64,000 nucleotides of DNA from Distichodus sexfasciatus (Eukaryota > Chordata > Actinopteri > Characiformes > Distichodontidae): NCBI GenBank assembly GCA_032718565.1, contig JAVGVS010000023.1, positions 957,515 through 1,021,514 on the forward strand, written 5' to 3'. Below, piece after piece: positions 46,150 to 55,800 of the stretch (its first letter is position 1; the number at the start of each line of letters is the position of its first letter). The notes beneath the pieces were generated by a model, which made no database searches, had not been told where the DNA came from, and worked only from the letters and a program-made list of their open reading frames with translations. The translations under genes and the position numbers were made by a program.

Positions 46150-46542
46150 CCAAGGTTATGGGAGTTCATACCTCAGATGACCTCACCTGGACCACCAACA
46201 CCACTTTCATCACCAAAACATTTTCACTTCCGAAGACATCTGAGGCGGGCCGGCCTCTCTCCTCCCATCCTCACTGTGTTCTACACGGCACCTTAAAGTG
46301 TGTCCTGACCAGCTGCATCTCTGTCCAGTTCAGTAGTACCAGTGCTGCGGATCGAAAACACTTGCAACGGACTGTTACAGCAGCTGGCAACATAATCAGC
46401 GCATCTTTCTGGCTGCTGCTGGAGATCTTCCACAAGCACTCCATCAGGAAGACCACCTCCACACTGCTCCCATCCGGCAGTTGCTATCGCAGTATCTACC
46501 AATCCACCAGACTGCTTGACAGCTTTTTTCCAGTTTAGTGTT
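46150..46542 (+). pseudogene. LINE reverse transcriptase C-terminal remnant
   Basis: The frame reads MGVHTSDDLTWTTNTTFITK, then after a scrambled stretch VLTSCISVQF, AADRKHLQRTV, and LLPSGSCYRSI ending DSFFPV. These are the landmarks of the C-terminal tail of fish L2/CR1-type retrotransposon ORF2 (LGVHISxDLTW, LTSCI, ADRKxLQRTV, LPSGRRYRSI, DSFFP). The segment between TTNTT and VLTSC does not fit the family in this frame, which suggests frameshifts. The catalytic YxDD region is absent. It is a dead 5'-truncated copy. Confidence 0.8.
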
Positions 46543-46544
46543 GA

Positions 46545-47885
46545 GTGGAAATTTGGCAGCAAGTGGACAGTTAGCTCTAGAGGCGTTGGAAGCAAGAAAA
46601 ATGAATGAGAAAAAGGACCTGAAGGTCTTTTATGATAGAAATTGTAATAATTATTGTAGGAATTCACATATGGAACTGTATAGCTGAAGACTGGCCATCT
46701 ACAATGGTAGGCAAGCATCAGTAGGCAAGTGCCATGGACCATTAGAAGGAAGTGGTCTGCATCTTATCTCAGAGCAAAAATTTTCTTGAAAATTGACTTG
46801 ATTGTGTGTTGTGTTGACTCCATCCTACTGAATTTCAGTAGAGTTTGTGATTGTACCACATGTACCACAAATTTAGACTTTTCATCAAGGTTTATGACTA
46901 TTATATCTATTCCTTGCTATTCTTAGTGTTGTTACATGTTATGGTTTCCTTTGGTTAGAGGTATACAGACTAGCATTTGCCCAACATCAAATGGCCCTTA
47001 AAATTAAACTTTCCATCTACCATTTCTTCAAATTAGATCAATTACAGTAACTTGTATTTATAGAAAACAAGCTTTCAATTAATGTTCAGTTGACTGTGAA
47101 AGAAGTGAACACTGACTAGGAAAATGGGTGAGAAAACTTGAGGTTAACACATAATTCCAGGTAATACACATACACGCCCACGCAATGTTACACCGTCTCA
47201 TTATTACACAAGGGGTTTTTTGAAAAACAGGATTTCTCCGTCAATCAAATAACTTATACCAAAAGTCAAAACAGGCATATCCGTGAAACACCACCCATTT
47301 CTTCTCGCTTTCTTACTCTTTCCCCTCTTTCTTACTTATTTTTTTACTCTCTTTCCTTTTATTCTGCCCTTTGGTCTGTTTTTCTTCACCAACACCACGT
47401 TGTAAGATCTTGCTTTTTTTGTGTAGGCTATTCATGTGTAGGCTTAACACACACATCCAGTCAAAGATTTGTTGCAGTGGTGAAAACCAAATGACAAATG
47501 CAGATGTACAATTAAAATTAGCAGAAAAATGTACTCCCTACATTGTGAATGGGCTTAAGATAATTAACCTCAGCATCAAAACCAGATTGCAAGGAGATTA
47601 ATATGATTAAAATTCAAAGCATCATCACTGTGAAATGTTCAAAAGCAATGTAATGATTAGTCATTGTCAAATACTTCTAGTACTAAAGCAATTTTAGGGA
47701 CAGTTCAATTTTCCTTTTCACATTGTTACTGATTCTGTATGTGGTTAGTCAACTTGGCATTGTATTCTGGGATTGAAATGTGGTTTCACAAACCACAAGT
47801 CTTGCAAATCTGTAACATTTACAGATGTGGCTTTAGATCAGATCTAAGATTCTTTATTTCCAGGTGTGTCTTAGCATTTGTCCCG
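46545..47885. other. intergenic, nothing recognised
   Basis: AT-rich, unique-looking DNA with a pyrimidine-rich patch at 47,295-47,365. Confidence 0.5.
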
Positions 47886-48116
47886 CTTCTTCTTAGCATT
47901 TGTCCCGCTTGCTTGCAGGGTCCGCTCTTGAGCAAAGCCGTCCCTATTTGGTGCGATCCAGGGTGTCTTCTGGGGCAATACTGGAGCTTTTCATGTCTTC
48001 CTTGACCCGATCCATCCACTGTTTCTTAGGTCGTCCTAATGGGCGTTTTCCTTGTGGGCTGAGTCGCAGGGCTGTTCTGGCCACCGAGTTCTCGTCGCTC
48101 CGGATCACATAGTATA
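47880..48116 (-). pseudogene. LINE (RTE-like) reverse transcriptase tail, broken
   Basis: On the minus strand the frame gives ENSVARTALRLSPQGKRPLG, then R-P-K-K-Q-W-M-D-R-V-K-E-D-M, then S-S-I-A-P-E-D-T-L-D-R-T-K. An in-frame TAG stands where the family has a Trp (T-K-W-R-R). The GRPKKxWMDxVKEDM block marks the extreme C-terminus of several animal non-LTR retrotransposons, most like RTE. A 20-bp duplication (CTTAGCATTTGTCCCGCTTS, near 47,870 and 47,892) marks the far end. Confidence 0.75.
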
Positions 48117-48611
48117 CCATCATAGTCTCGCCTCCTGCATTTTCTCAGTGATTGGTGCTAAATCAACCATAACTAAACCGACTGCAAGAAAAATACTCTA
48201 CTGTAAATAGGAAGAAACCTTAAGAGAAACCAAGAGCCAAGATTCAGGAGGAGATCCCATCCTCCTTTTCTCCTTTCTCCAGATTGTGTGAATGTAAATA
48301 TGTGTGTGTGCAGAAGTAAAAATATCTAGTAAAACTTAAAGTTCAAATGTAAACAATGAGAGACTGCTGTTTGGTGGGTCATGAAATGACTAGTGAAGTA
48401 AAGCTTATAATAAATCATAGCTCACTGTCATATTTATTTAACATTCTTTGGGTCATTCAGGCTTAAATGAATGCAGTATCAATATCTTACTGTGCCTTAT
48501 TTTAAAAATATTTTTATAGCACTTTTAATCATCTTTCTTTTTTTAACTTTATTTTTATTTCTTTTCTTATTACTTTTTCTTTTTATCTTTGATTTTAACA
48601 TTTTAACATTG

Positions 48612-48688
48612 TTTCTGTAAAGCACATTGAATGACCCTTGTATATGATAATGTGCTCTATAAATAAACTTGCCTTGCCTTGCCTTGGT
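48612..48688 (+). mobile_element. retroelement 3' end with (CTTGC)n tail
   Basis: TGTAAAGCACATTGAATGAC and ATGTGCTCTATAAATAAACT precede TTGCCTTGCCTTGCCTT. It is a relative of the 3' end at 39.8 kb with a different tail. Confidence 0.65.
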
Positions 48689-48689
48689 T

Positions 48690-49930
48690 TGAATGGTTTG
48701 GTATTTGCTTTTTGGGAGATCTCTAGCTGTCCCAAAATGCAACATCTTACAAGCGTTCTTAATGAGCCAAACTTATTAGAATTAGAATTAGAATCAAAAA
48801 GAACTCTTGCCACCTGGACTTTAGAACTGAAGTTTAGAAGGTTTGGGCCTTGCCTCTACATGGAAGAGAAATATCTCAGGACCTTGGGTTGCCTTGGGTT
48901 AGAAAAAACACTATTTCTCACTCCGTGGTCTGTGTGGATCCCAGACAGTAATTTAATGGGGTGATGTTCTGTAAAAATGTCAAAGACGTAAAAACCAAGG
49001 TCCAAGTTCTTTGAGGCCACAAAAGTTCCTTGGGCTTTTCTCAAAGAGAATAGTGGTACAACCCTAGCATCTTGGCTAAATTTCCCACCAGGGCCCGTAT
49101 TACTCTGCCCTCTAAATTGTCCCTTTTATTCAGCATTCTCAAATCTCTCCTTCCCATATATGTTGGCATAGATGAGATTGACTGCCATTGCACCATCCAG
49201 GTAGTGCCCGCAATGATGGAGGTTGAACTGTTTAGACTTTATTAATTAGCTTTGGGTGTATATAGAAAATGAATTATTTGTTTTCCAAGACATATTCTTT
49301 TTCTTATGGCACATTTAAATTCAGAGAGTTTCGTAGACGATGATTAAGCTTATGCCTAGCCTAGTTTCAGGTTTTAGTGGTAAATCTCCACTGGGGGTGC
49401 AGTTTAGTCCAAGACTAGGCTTCATCCATGTTCAAGAAGCTAGCTCACACTGTTTTGTTCGTTGATTAACACAACATAAAACTTAAGTTAAAAGGCAATA
49501 AAGGGGGTATGTTAAGATCAAAATGAACTCAAATTGCTTTTCATTCTCACCAGTTTGCTTAACTTTATTTAAAAGCACTACCCATCCTAAGAACAAGCAA
49601 TGGTTTGTTTTATTCCATTTTATATTTATATGACTACATATGTAAATAAAGAACTTTTATCTAGCAATCATATGGGTCAAAAACTATGTTTTGAGAAAGT
49701 TTAAGAACGTTTTTTAACAGTGGACCGATTCGAACAGAAGACAACTCCTAAAGTCTACACTTGAAAGTGTGATACAAAAATAGTCCTCAAAAGTGTGAGG
49801 TCTGTTGTAAAAATGACCTGTCAGTGACAGAAAAAAAGACGTTTCCTCCAGTTCTAGGGAAGTGCCGTATGGACTTGTGTATTAATATGAGTGATTTCCC
49901 ATACTGACTGTGTGATGAGAGATGAATAAG
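48690..49930. other. intergenic, upstream of il6
   Basis: Mostly unique AT-rich DNA. No exon was found on either strand. Confidence 0.5.
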
Positions 49931-49937
49931 TGGGATG

Positions 49938-49947
49938 TGGAATTTCC
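49938..49947 (+). promoter_or_regulatory. il6: NF-kB-like site upstream of il6
   Basis: TGGAATTTCC matches the kB core (GGGRNNYYCC) except for the first base. It lies 10 bp before the TATA box and about 85 bp before the ATG. A kB site just upstream of the TATA box is a known feature of mammalian IL6 promoters. Function here is inferred. Confidence 0.55.
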
Positions 49948-49957
49948 TTCTAGGAGG

Positions 49958-49966
49958 TATATAAAA
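49958..49966 (+). promoter_or_regulatory. il6: il6 TATA box
   Basis: TATATAAAA lies 66 bp before the start codon. A start site about 30 bp downstream would leave a 5' UTR near 40-45 nt. Confidence 0.75.
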
Positions 49967-50031
49967 CACCTCACAAATCGCGACATGAGACTTAAGATTC
50001 GAGGCACCAAGGAAGCAACGCACAAGCCATC

Positions 50032-50047
50032 ATGCCGTCACTAATCC
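50032..50047 (+). CDS. il6: il6 exon 1 (coding part)
   Basis: Sixteen coding bases, M-P-S-L-I plus one base, before the donor GTAAGT. A very short first coding exon ending in phase 1 is characteristic of IL6 genes. The ATG has A at -3 (CATCATG). Confidence 0.92.
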
Positions 50048-52289
50048 GTAAGTCGGAAACGAGATTCACGCTGTTCAGCTCGCTTGAGACTTCCCCCTTT
50101 TCACTCACAATTCTCTCTCCTCTCCACTCTCTCGACTCTCTCCACAGACCTTCACTCATTCATCTTCCTCCTGCTGCTGCTGCTGGTCTCGCTCGCCGAA
50201 CCCGTCCCCTCCGAGGAAGACTCTTCGGGGACGTCAGGACTGGAGACTGAAGCTGAGGATACTAAGAAATGGCTATACATCGCCAAAGACCTGCATCATG
50301 AACTGACAGTGCTTCACGACGAGCAGGTAACTTTAAGCTCCACTTACTTCTTGCTTCTTCTGAATACAATTTATAAGTACGTTGTCACACACAGACACAA
50401 TGCATTTGCTTGGTGCTAAGACACAAAGTTAGTATTAAAACCAGGCAGAAAAAAAGGATTTTATATATACAAAATACTAATATTAATAGATAGAGGAACA
50501 TGGATTTAACAGTGCACGGATTAAAAAACAGACATATTTAAAGAGAGTGCAAGCATATAGTCACAGAGTTTATCTGAACAGAACAGAATGAGAAAAAGTC
50601 TTGACTGAAATGTGTCGCAAGTAGAGGACGCGAGCAATGGATTCAAATAAGTGACCAACTGTACTTATTTTACTGAACTAAATGCATACTTTATGTCACT
50701 ATATAACGCGTCTAATGATATTCGGTTTTCCAACAGTTTCAGAAAGACATCGGAGAACCCTTAGAGAACGTAAAGAAATACAAGAGGATCGAAATCCCCG
50801 TAATTCCCGGGTCTGGCTGGTGCAGGTCATCACATTTTCGTGCAGTAAGTTAATAAACCAATGATATGTATAATGTAAATGATCAAGTTCAAGAAAACGT
50901 ACAAGAACTGCATTTAAAGGATAAAAATGCATAGAAAATGTTTTCTAAATATAGATGCCGTTATGGGTTAGACTATTCGGTTTATTTTAGCCATTATTAA
51001 CACACAAAATGTGAAATAATTAATGAATGGGTAGGTGTCCGAACATTTAGAGTAATAAGTAATAACGCAAATGCCATTATACAATGTCCCAAATGTTCTT
51101 ATGTCAAATGATCTCGCCTGTAACTTCTAATTCATACCCATAACTACAGCTTCTTTGTCTTGACAGCATATTGTTGCCTTTTTTCAATCCAGCTCTATAA
51201 GTAATTAACTTAGTATTTGGTATCGATAAATTCAACACTATACAACAATGTAGAGCACATTATTTAACGAAAGAAGATTTGAGCATAGATTCTCTGATCA
51301 AATGTCTACGAATTGTCATGTCTAAACATTTGTGTGGTGCGTAAATGTGATAAAACTTTCAGAAAAGTAATGTTACTATTGTGTTTTACAGCGAAAATGT
51401 TTGATGCGATTTTACACTGGTTTGAGGGCGTTCAGAGAATGTCTGGCCTACGTCGAAAGAGAGAACCACAGTGTGTCTGCGGTCAAGGAAAAGACCAACA
51501 ACATGTTAAATATAATCGAACACAAAGTAAGTGGAGCTCTCTGTGGTGGGGTCGCTGTTTGTATTGTTGTGGATTTGCATTTACTGAGTTTCCTACAATC
51601 CAAAATGTTTTTAAATCCCCAAAACAATTCTTTAGTACATTTTTATATGGGGATACATTTGTTAAGTATCGTACAATCCAAATAAGGAGTATTTTTAAAA
51701 AAATCTTAAACCAATTGTATCCGTAACTATAAATCCATGCTCAGTATATAAACACCAGGCCTATAGTCAGTCTGGTAATTTCTAGTTTCCAGCACAAAAG
51801 CCTCTTTGTTAATGAAATACTTGATTGCAGCTGTATACAATGCAAAAGCAATTTCATATAGTCATATCTATGTTCATTAATCAAGTTCAAGAACGGACAA
51901 ACTAAATGAATTCACTTGGTTCCTAAACATTTAGTTTGTCCATTCTGCTTGAAAATGTCATAAAATATAACAATGTGACATAAATGTTATATTAAAAGCC
52001 ACAATTAACCTCAATTGCTATATCATATAGTTTTCTAGAAGAATGGAGAAACTAAGCATAATTAAATAATAAAAATGTCAAACTTATTTCAGCCATCTGC
52101 CTCATTAACCTGATCTGTTCATTTCCCCCACAGATCAAAGACAGCCATATCGAGCTGTACATCAACACCACCCTTCCTGAAGGCACACAGTGGAATAGAA
52201 AAATAGTCACACATTCCATCATTTACAATTTCAGAGCCTTCATGCATGAAATGATCCTAGGAATCCCGCTCATGAACAAGAGACTCTGA
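50032..52289 (+). CDS. il6: il6, interleukin-6 precursor, five exons, complete
   Basis: A secreted four-helix cytokine that signals through IL6R/gp130 to JAK-STAT3 in inflammation. Exons are 50032-50047, 50148-50326, 50737-50844, 51392-51526 and 52134-52289, all with GT-AG introns in phases 1,0,0,0, the same plan as human IL6. The product is 197 residues: signal peptide 1-22 (six Leu in a row, cut after S-L-A), helix A near 44-65, and helix D near 167-190. Residues 94-119 fit the IL-6/G-CSF family pattern C-x(9)-C-x(6)-G-L-x(2)-[FY]-x(3)-L exactly (C94, C104, G111, L112, F115, L119). The first human disulfide is absent and C118 is unpaired. N-glycosylation sequons are at N126 and N157. Neighbours rapgef5 and tomm7 agree with the human locus. 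il6 is a near-certain call. Confidence 0.97.
50148..50326 (+). CDS. il6: il6 exon 2: signal peptide and helix A
   Basis: 179 nt after TCTCCACAG. It encodes the hydrophobic signal core, the mature N-terminus (E-P-V-P-S-E-E-D), and helix A (K-W-L-Y-I-A-K-D-L-H-H-E-L). A CTG repeat of five units encodes the Leu run and could vary in length. Confidence 0.95.
50737..50844 (+). CDS. il6: il6 exon 3
   Basis: 108 nt from TTTTCCAACAG to the donor GCA|GTAAGT. It codes for the loop region with I-P-V-I-P-G-S-G-W-C, carrying the first cysteine of the family signature. Confidence 0.95.
51392..51526 (+). CDS. il6: il6 exon 4: family signature
   Basis: 135 nt from TGTTTTACAG to the donor AAA|GTAAGT. It holds C-L-M-R-F-Y-T-G-L-R-A-F-R-E-C-L, the diagnostic block, then a sequon N-H-S. 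Confidence 0.96.
52134..52289 (+). CDS. il6: il6 exon 5: helix D and stop
   Basis: 156 nt after TTCCCCCACAG, ending TGA. It includes the sequon N-T-T and the receptor-facing helix D (N-F-R-A-F-M-H-E-M-I-L-G). Confidence 0.95.
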   Translation: MKDSHIELYINTTLPEGTQWNRKIVTHSIIYNFRAFMHEMILGIPLMNKRL

Positions 52290-52387
52290 ACTCCTTAGAA
52301 GCCAATCGGCGCAGGCTGAGTGACCCTCGGAAAAGCACTCATGGGGTTTCCATGGTTTCCTTTATTCTTAAAAGGAAAAATAACAGG

Positions 52388-52461
52388 CTATTTATTCGGC
52401 TAAATATTTATTTATTTATTTATCTATTTATTAAGACATTTTTCTCAACTATTTATTTATG
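52388..52461 (+). promoter_or_regulatory. il6: AU-rich element cluster in the il6 3' UTR
   Basis: At least seven ATTTA pentamers occur, several overlapping as TATTTATTTATTT. Such clusters are bound by ZFP36/TTP-type proteins and shorten cytokine mRNA life. Position in the 3' UTR agrees with that role. Confidence 0.85.
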
Positions 52462-52490
52462 GCCAATGTTAACTTAAAGGTTTATTGATG

Positions 52491-52496
52491 AATAAA
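52491..52496 (+). terminator. il6: il6 poly(A) signal
   Basis: AATAAA lies 202 bp after the stop codon, followed by a T/G-rich stretch (GGTTTTTAC). Confidence 0.8.
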
Positions 52497-52529
52497 GGTT
52501 TTTACAAGGCAAAATACCTGGTAGTCCTT

Positions 52530-52535
52530 TTTATT
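52530..52535 (-). terminator. tomm7: tomm7 poly(A) signal
   Basis: AATAAA on the minus strand, about 330 bp after the tomm7 stop codon. Cleavage 10-25 bases further would fall near 52,505-52,520, the same place as il6 cleavage. Confidence 0.65.
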
Positions 52536-52861
52536 TCACACATGTACAGGTGTAAACATTGGTACCAACAGGGAATGTGGAAAACTTACAAACATCAACA
52601 AGACTGACCAGTCAGATCACAGAAAAAAATAGCATTCTACAGTCCAAAACACTTTCGTAATCTTCAAAAAATGGGGTTGTGGAGATTTCATATTCCGGAA
52701 TCGGTGGTGCCATGAGGTTCAGGCCCGGCATGTGGGGGTGTTTTTCGCTCTTTCTAGAAATGATGTTTGAGTTCTTCTGTACAGTCCAGAAATGGAACCT
52801 CTGTGAGAAAGGGAGACGTTGAGAGAGCTCGGTCTTCTGCAGCGCTTTTCATCATCACTCT

Positions 52862-52877
52862 TCACCCCCACAGCAAA
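52862..52877 (-). CDS. tomm7: tomm7 exon 3 micro-coding end
   Basis: Only 16 coding bases after TTACTTTCTTCAG: the end of Ser, then L-L-W-G and TGA. The S-L-L-W-G terminus is identical to human TOM7, which confirms this tiny exon. Confidence 0.93.
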
Positions 52878-55800
52878 CTGAAGAAAGTAAAAAGTATTTT
52901 AGACAAGGGAGATTTTTGTTGAAAGTTTAAGTCTAACTTTTTACAGAAATATTATTTATACAGCTTTACAAGACTGTAGTGATATTGATATTCCTCTTAT
53001 TAACTACAACTACAACATCTACTCTGACGTCTACACTGTGAAGTCAAAAAAGGAACCTCTGCACCTTTGCCCATTACTCTTTAAATGTTCAAATGTTGTA
53101 TTCAGAATTACATTTGCAACAAAGTGATTATCATATTGCCCACCATAGTTTAAACATGTAACTATAATGCCTTGCAAAGCCCAAAAAACTGTTTAATAAT
53201 TGTTTGCAGAAAAGCATTGATGATAATCAGTGGTATCTGTGTGCAAAGGGAGCATTCTGAACATTCGTTGGAACTGTCACTGTTAAAGTTGTCATGTATC
53301 ATGAAAATATTGTTTGCGATTGTCACTCCACAAGCCATTGTAGCCACTTTAAGGTGTGGTGAGCAATATAATACATTGTTTCAAATTTAATGCTGAATAC
53401 AACTTTCTTTAGGCGATTATTGGCTCAGAAAACAAAATCAATAATGAACCTTATTTATTTGAGTACATGTAGAAAAAAACCCTTTTCAGATCACGTGATG
53501 TTTTTGACTAGTAATATTAGTCCTGTGGTGCACTGTAACCACAGCCATCTATTAGTACCGATTTTTCCCCTTCTGTCTTGCTTTGCATGTTTACTTTCAT
53601 TTTTTGGATAGCTGATTTGGCATTTCCAGTCTTTTTAATACTCAAACTGATACTGATACCAGCCTAAACACTAAAATCGATTTTTTTTTGTATGTAAGCC
53701 TCACATCCCTGTCTAAGCCTGTCATTTCTCCTTATGGGCCACACGTTTACAGATAATCTCTAACATCTAAACGAATGTTATTTCAGGTAGTCAAAACATG
53801 TCAGGTTTATGATTATTTGTGACTGAATCTTTGACAATGTTTTACTTTTTTTTGGCAAACATTAGATTCACCAGTTTAGTCTTCTTAAGAATCTCAAGTT
53901 TCTGCCGATACCAATTTTTATTGTCGTTGCACATCCATTTGGCTGAATGTGTTTAGTCAATCTTGACCTAACTTTGCCTATTTTAGGGCAAGTGAAAGTG
54001 AAATTTCTGTTTACAAAATTCCACAAAATCTCCATATTAGTGCCACAGAGACTGGGAGCAAGAAAGCAAAGTTTATTCCTAAAGCAATTTTTACAAACAA
54101 GTCACTAAAACGCTGCACAACAAAAAAACAAAGTAGAATCAAGATAAAGCACATTAAGAAAAATAAAATAAAAACACTAAGGGTAAGAAGTAAGTCTAAA
54201 AGAGAATAACATTCAAGCAGAGGCTACAGAATTCTAAACAAAAATTCAGTTGCTAACAGAGAACTAGGAATTAGGGACGCACCGATCCGATACGTGGATT
54301 GGATATCGGTCCGATAATGACTCAAATAGCAGGACTGTGTATATGTGCCACTGAGAGCCGATCTATGGAGCCGATTTCTTCAATTAAATTGTAGAGTCTT
54401 CTATGTTTGCGTATGCGCACATGCACAATTCATTATGCATGGGTTTTGCACAGTGGTAAAGCTGGTTTATTGTTTGACATTCAAGCTAATTCGTACATAT
54501 TGATATGACAATAAGCAGAACGAGCAACACAACACACTTAACACCCCCAGCTCTCGCTCACAATCTCTTTGTTCCTGATGGTTTTAGTGCAGCAGGATTA
54601 GGGATCGTCACAAAATTACACAACTGTGTTTAAACGAATACGTTTTAAGATGTTATTTTAATAATAAATAATTTAGCATATACATATGGGTGTGTAATTC
54701 TCACATTGTTTTGTCAGGAAAACAGTATTTAAGGCAAGTATTTCCTTAAGCATAACAGAATAATATTGGTCATGTGTTCAGGCCTTTTTTAAAGCTTTAT
54801 TTTCAGTTTTCTGTTTTAAAAAAAGACTCAGAGACAGTATCGGATTTGTATCGTATCGGCGGATATCCAAATTTACAATATCTGTATCGGCATGGGACAT
54901 AAAAAAAAAGTTGTATTGTCCATGTTTAGTTAAAACCAGCTTACTCAGTTTTCGTGAAATATTAAAGAGTAGTTCCTAGATGAGAACACAATCTGCAAAT
55001 GGTTAAGAGCAACTTATTAATTAAAAAGTGGCATCGTAAAAGTTAGGGACATAACTGACTACAAACAGCAACTGTCAATTCTGTTTTAGACTTTATACTG
55101 CAGTTAGATGCTTCCGGGAGAAGAAAACCATGAATTAAACATTGGGACGTGCGACTGTAACATGGTATGTGGTACATGAAGGTGGTGAAATGAGGATGAA
55201 CAGGCACAGACAAATTGCATGTCCTGCTATTCATATCCCTGAATGTAATTTTCAGTTTGTTTTGTTGAGGTATTTCACTTAAATTATATTGTATGGAAGT
55301 TGCAGAAAAAATGTGTCAACATTACACCAAAAATATTCAAATAACCCACAACTCGTCTTCTTGCTGCTCTTTTTAGCGTCATACTGGAAAACTGTGCGTT
55401 CGTATTCGGTATATGAACTTGGAAACATATTAGTGTACTGAGTCGTCAATCAGCTTTCTCCAAGCCTGCGACTGGCTTATCGACTGGCTGTTTTTGGCAT
55501 TTATATACCAAGTGAAGTGAGAATCAATACATATATATACTGTGTATATATATTTTTTTATGTCTTCCATTTCCCAATTTTAGAGGCAGTTTCCCTGAGA
55601 GCAAGTGGGGTTAGAGACCCAAAGATGGTAATGCTGGAGGTAGGATTCGAACCCACAACCTTTTGGGCCAGAGGGGAATTTTTTTTAACCACTAGACCAC
55701 CATTACCATCAAGGTGAAGTTGAGTGCCTACAAACATGAGCGCTTTGGTTTGTGAAACGTTCCACTGCATGCTGAGAATTCTGGAACAAAAATCACACCA

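Noticed and set aside
46293..46742. 149-codon minus frame
   Set aside because: Antisense shadow of the LINE reverse transcriptase remnant at 46,150-46,542.
51313..51726. 137-codon plus frame over il6 exon 4
   Set aside because: It is in a different frame from the family signature and reads through the splice sites. The true exon 4 is 51392-51526.
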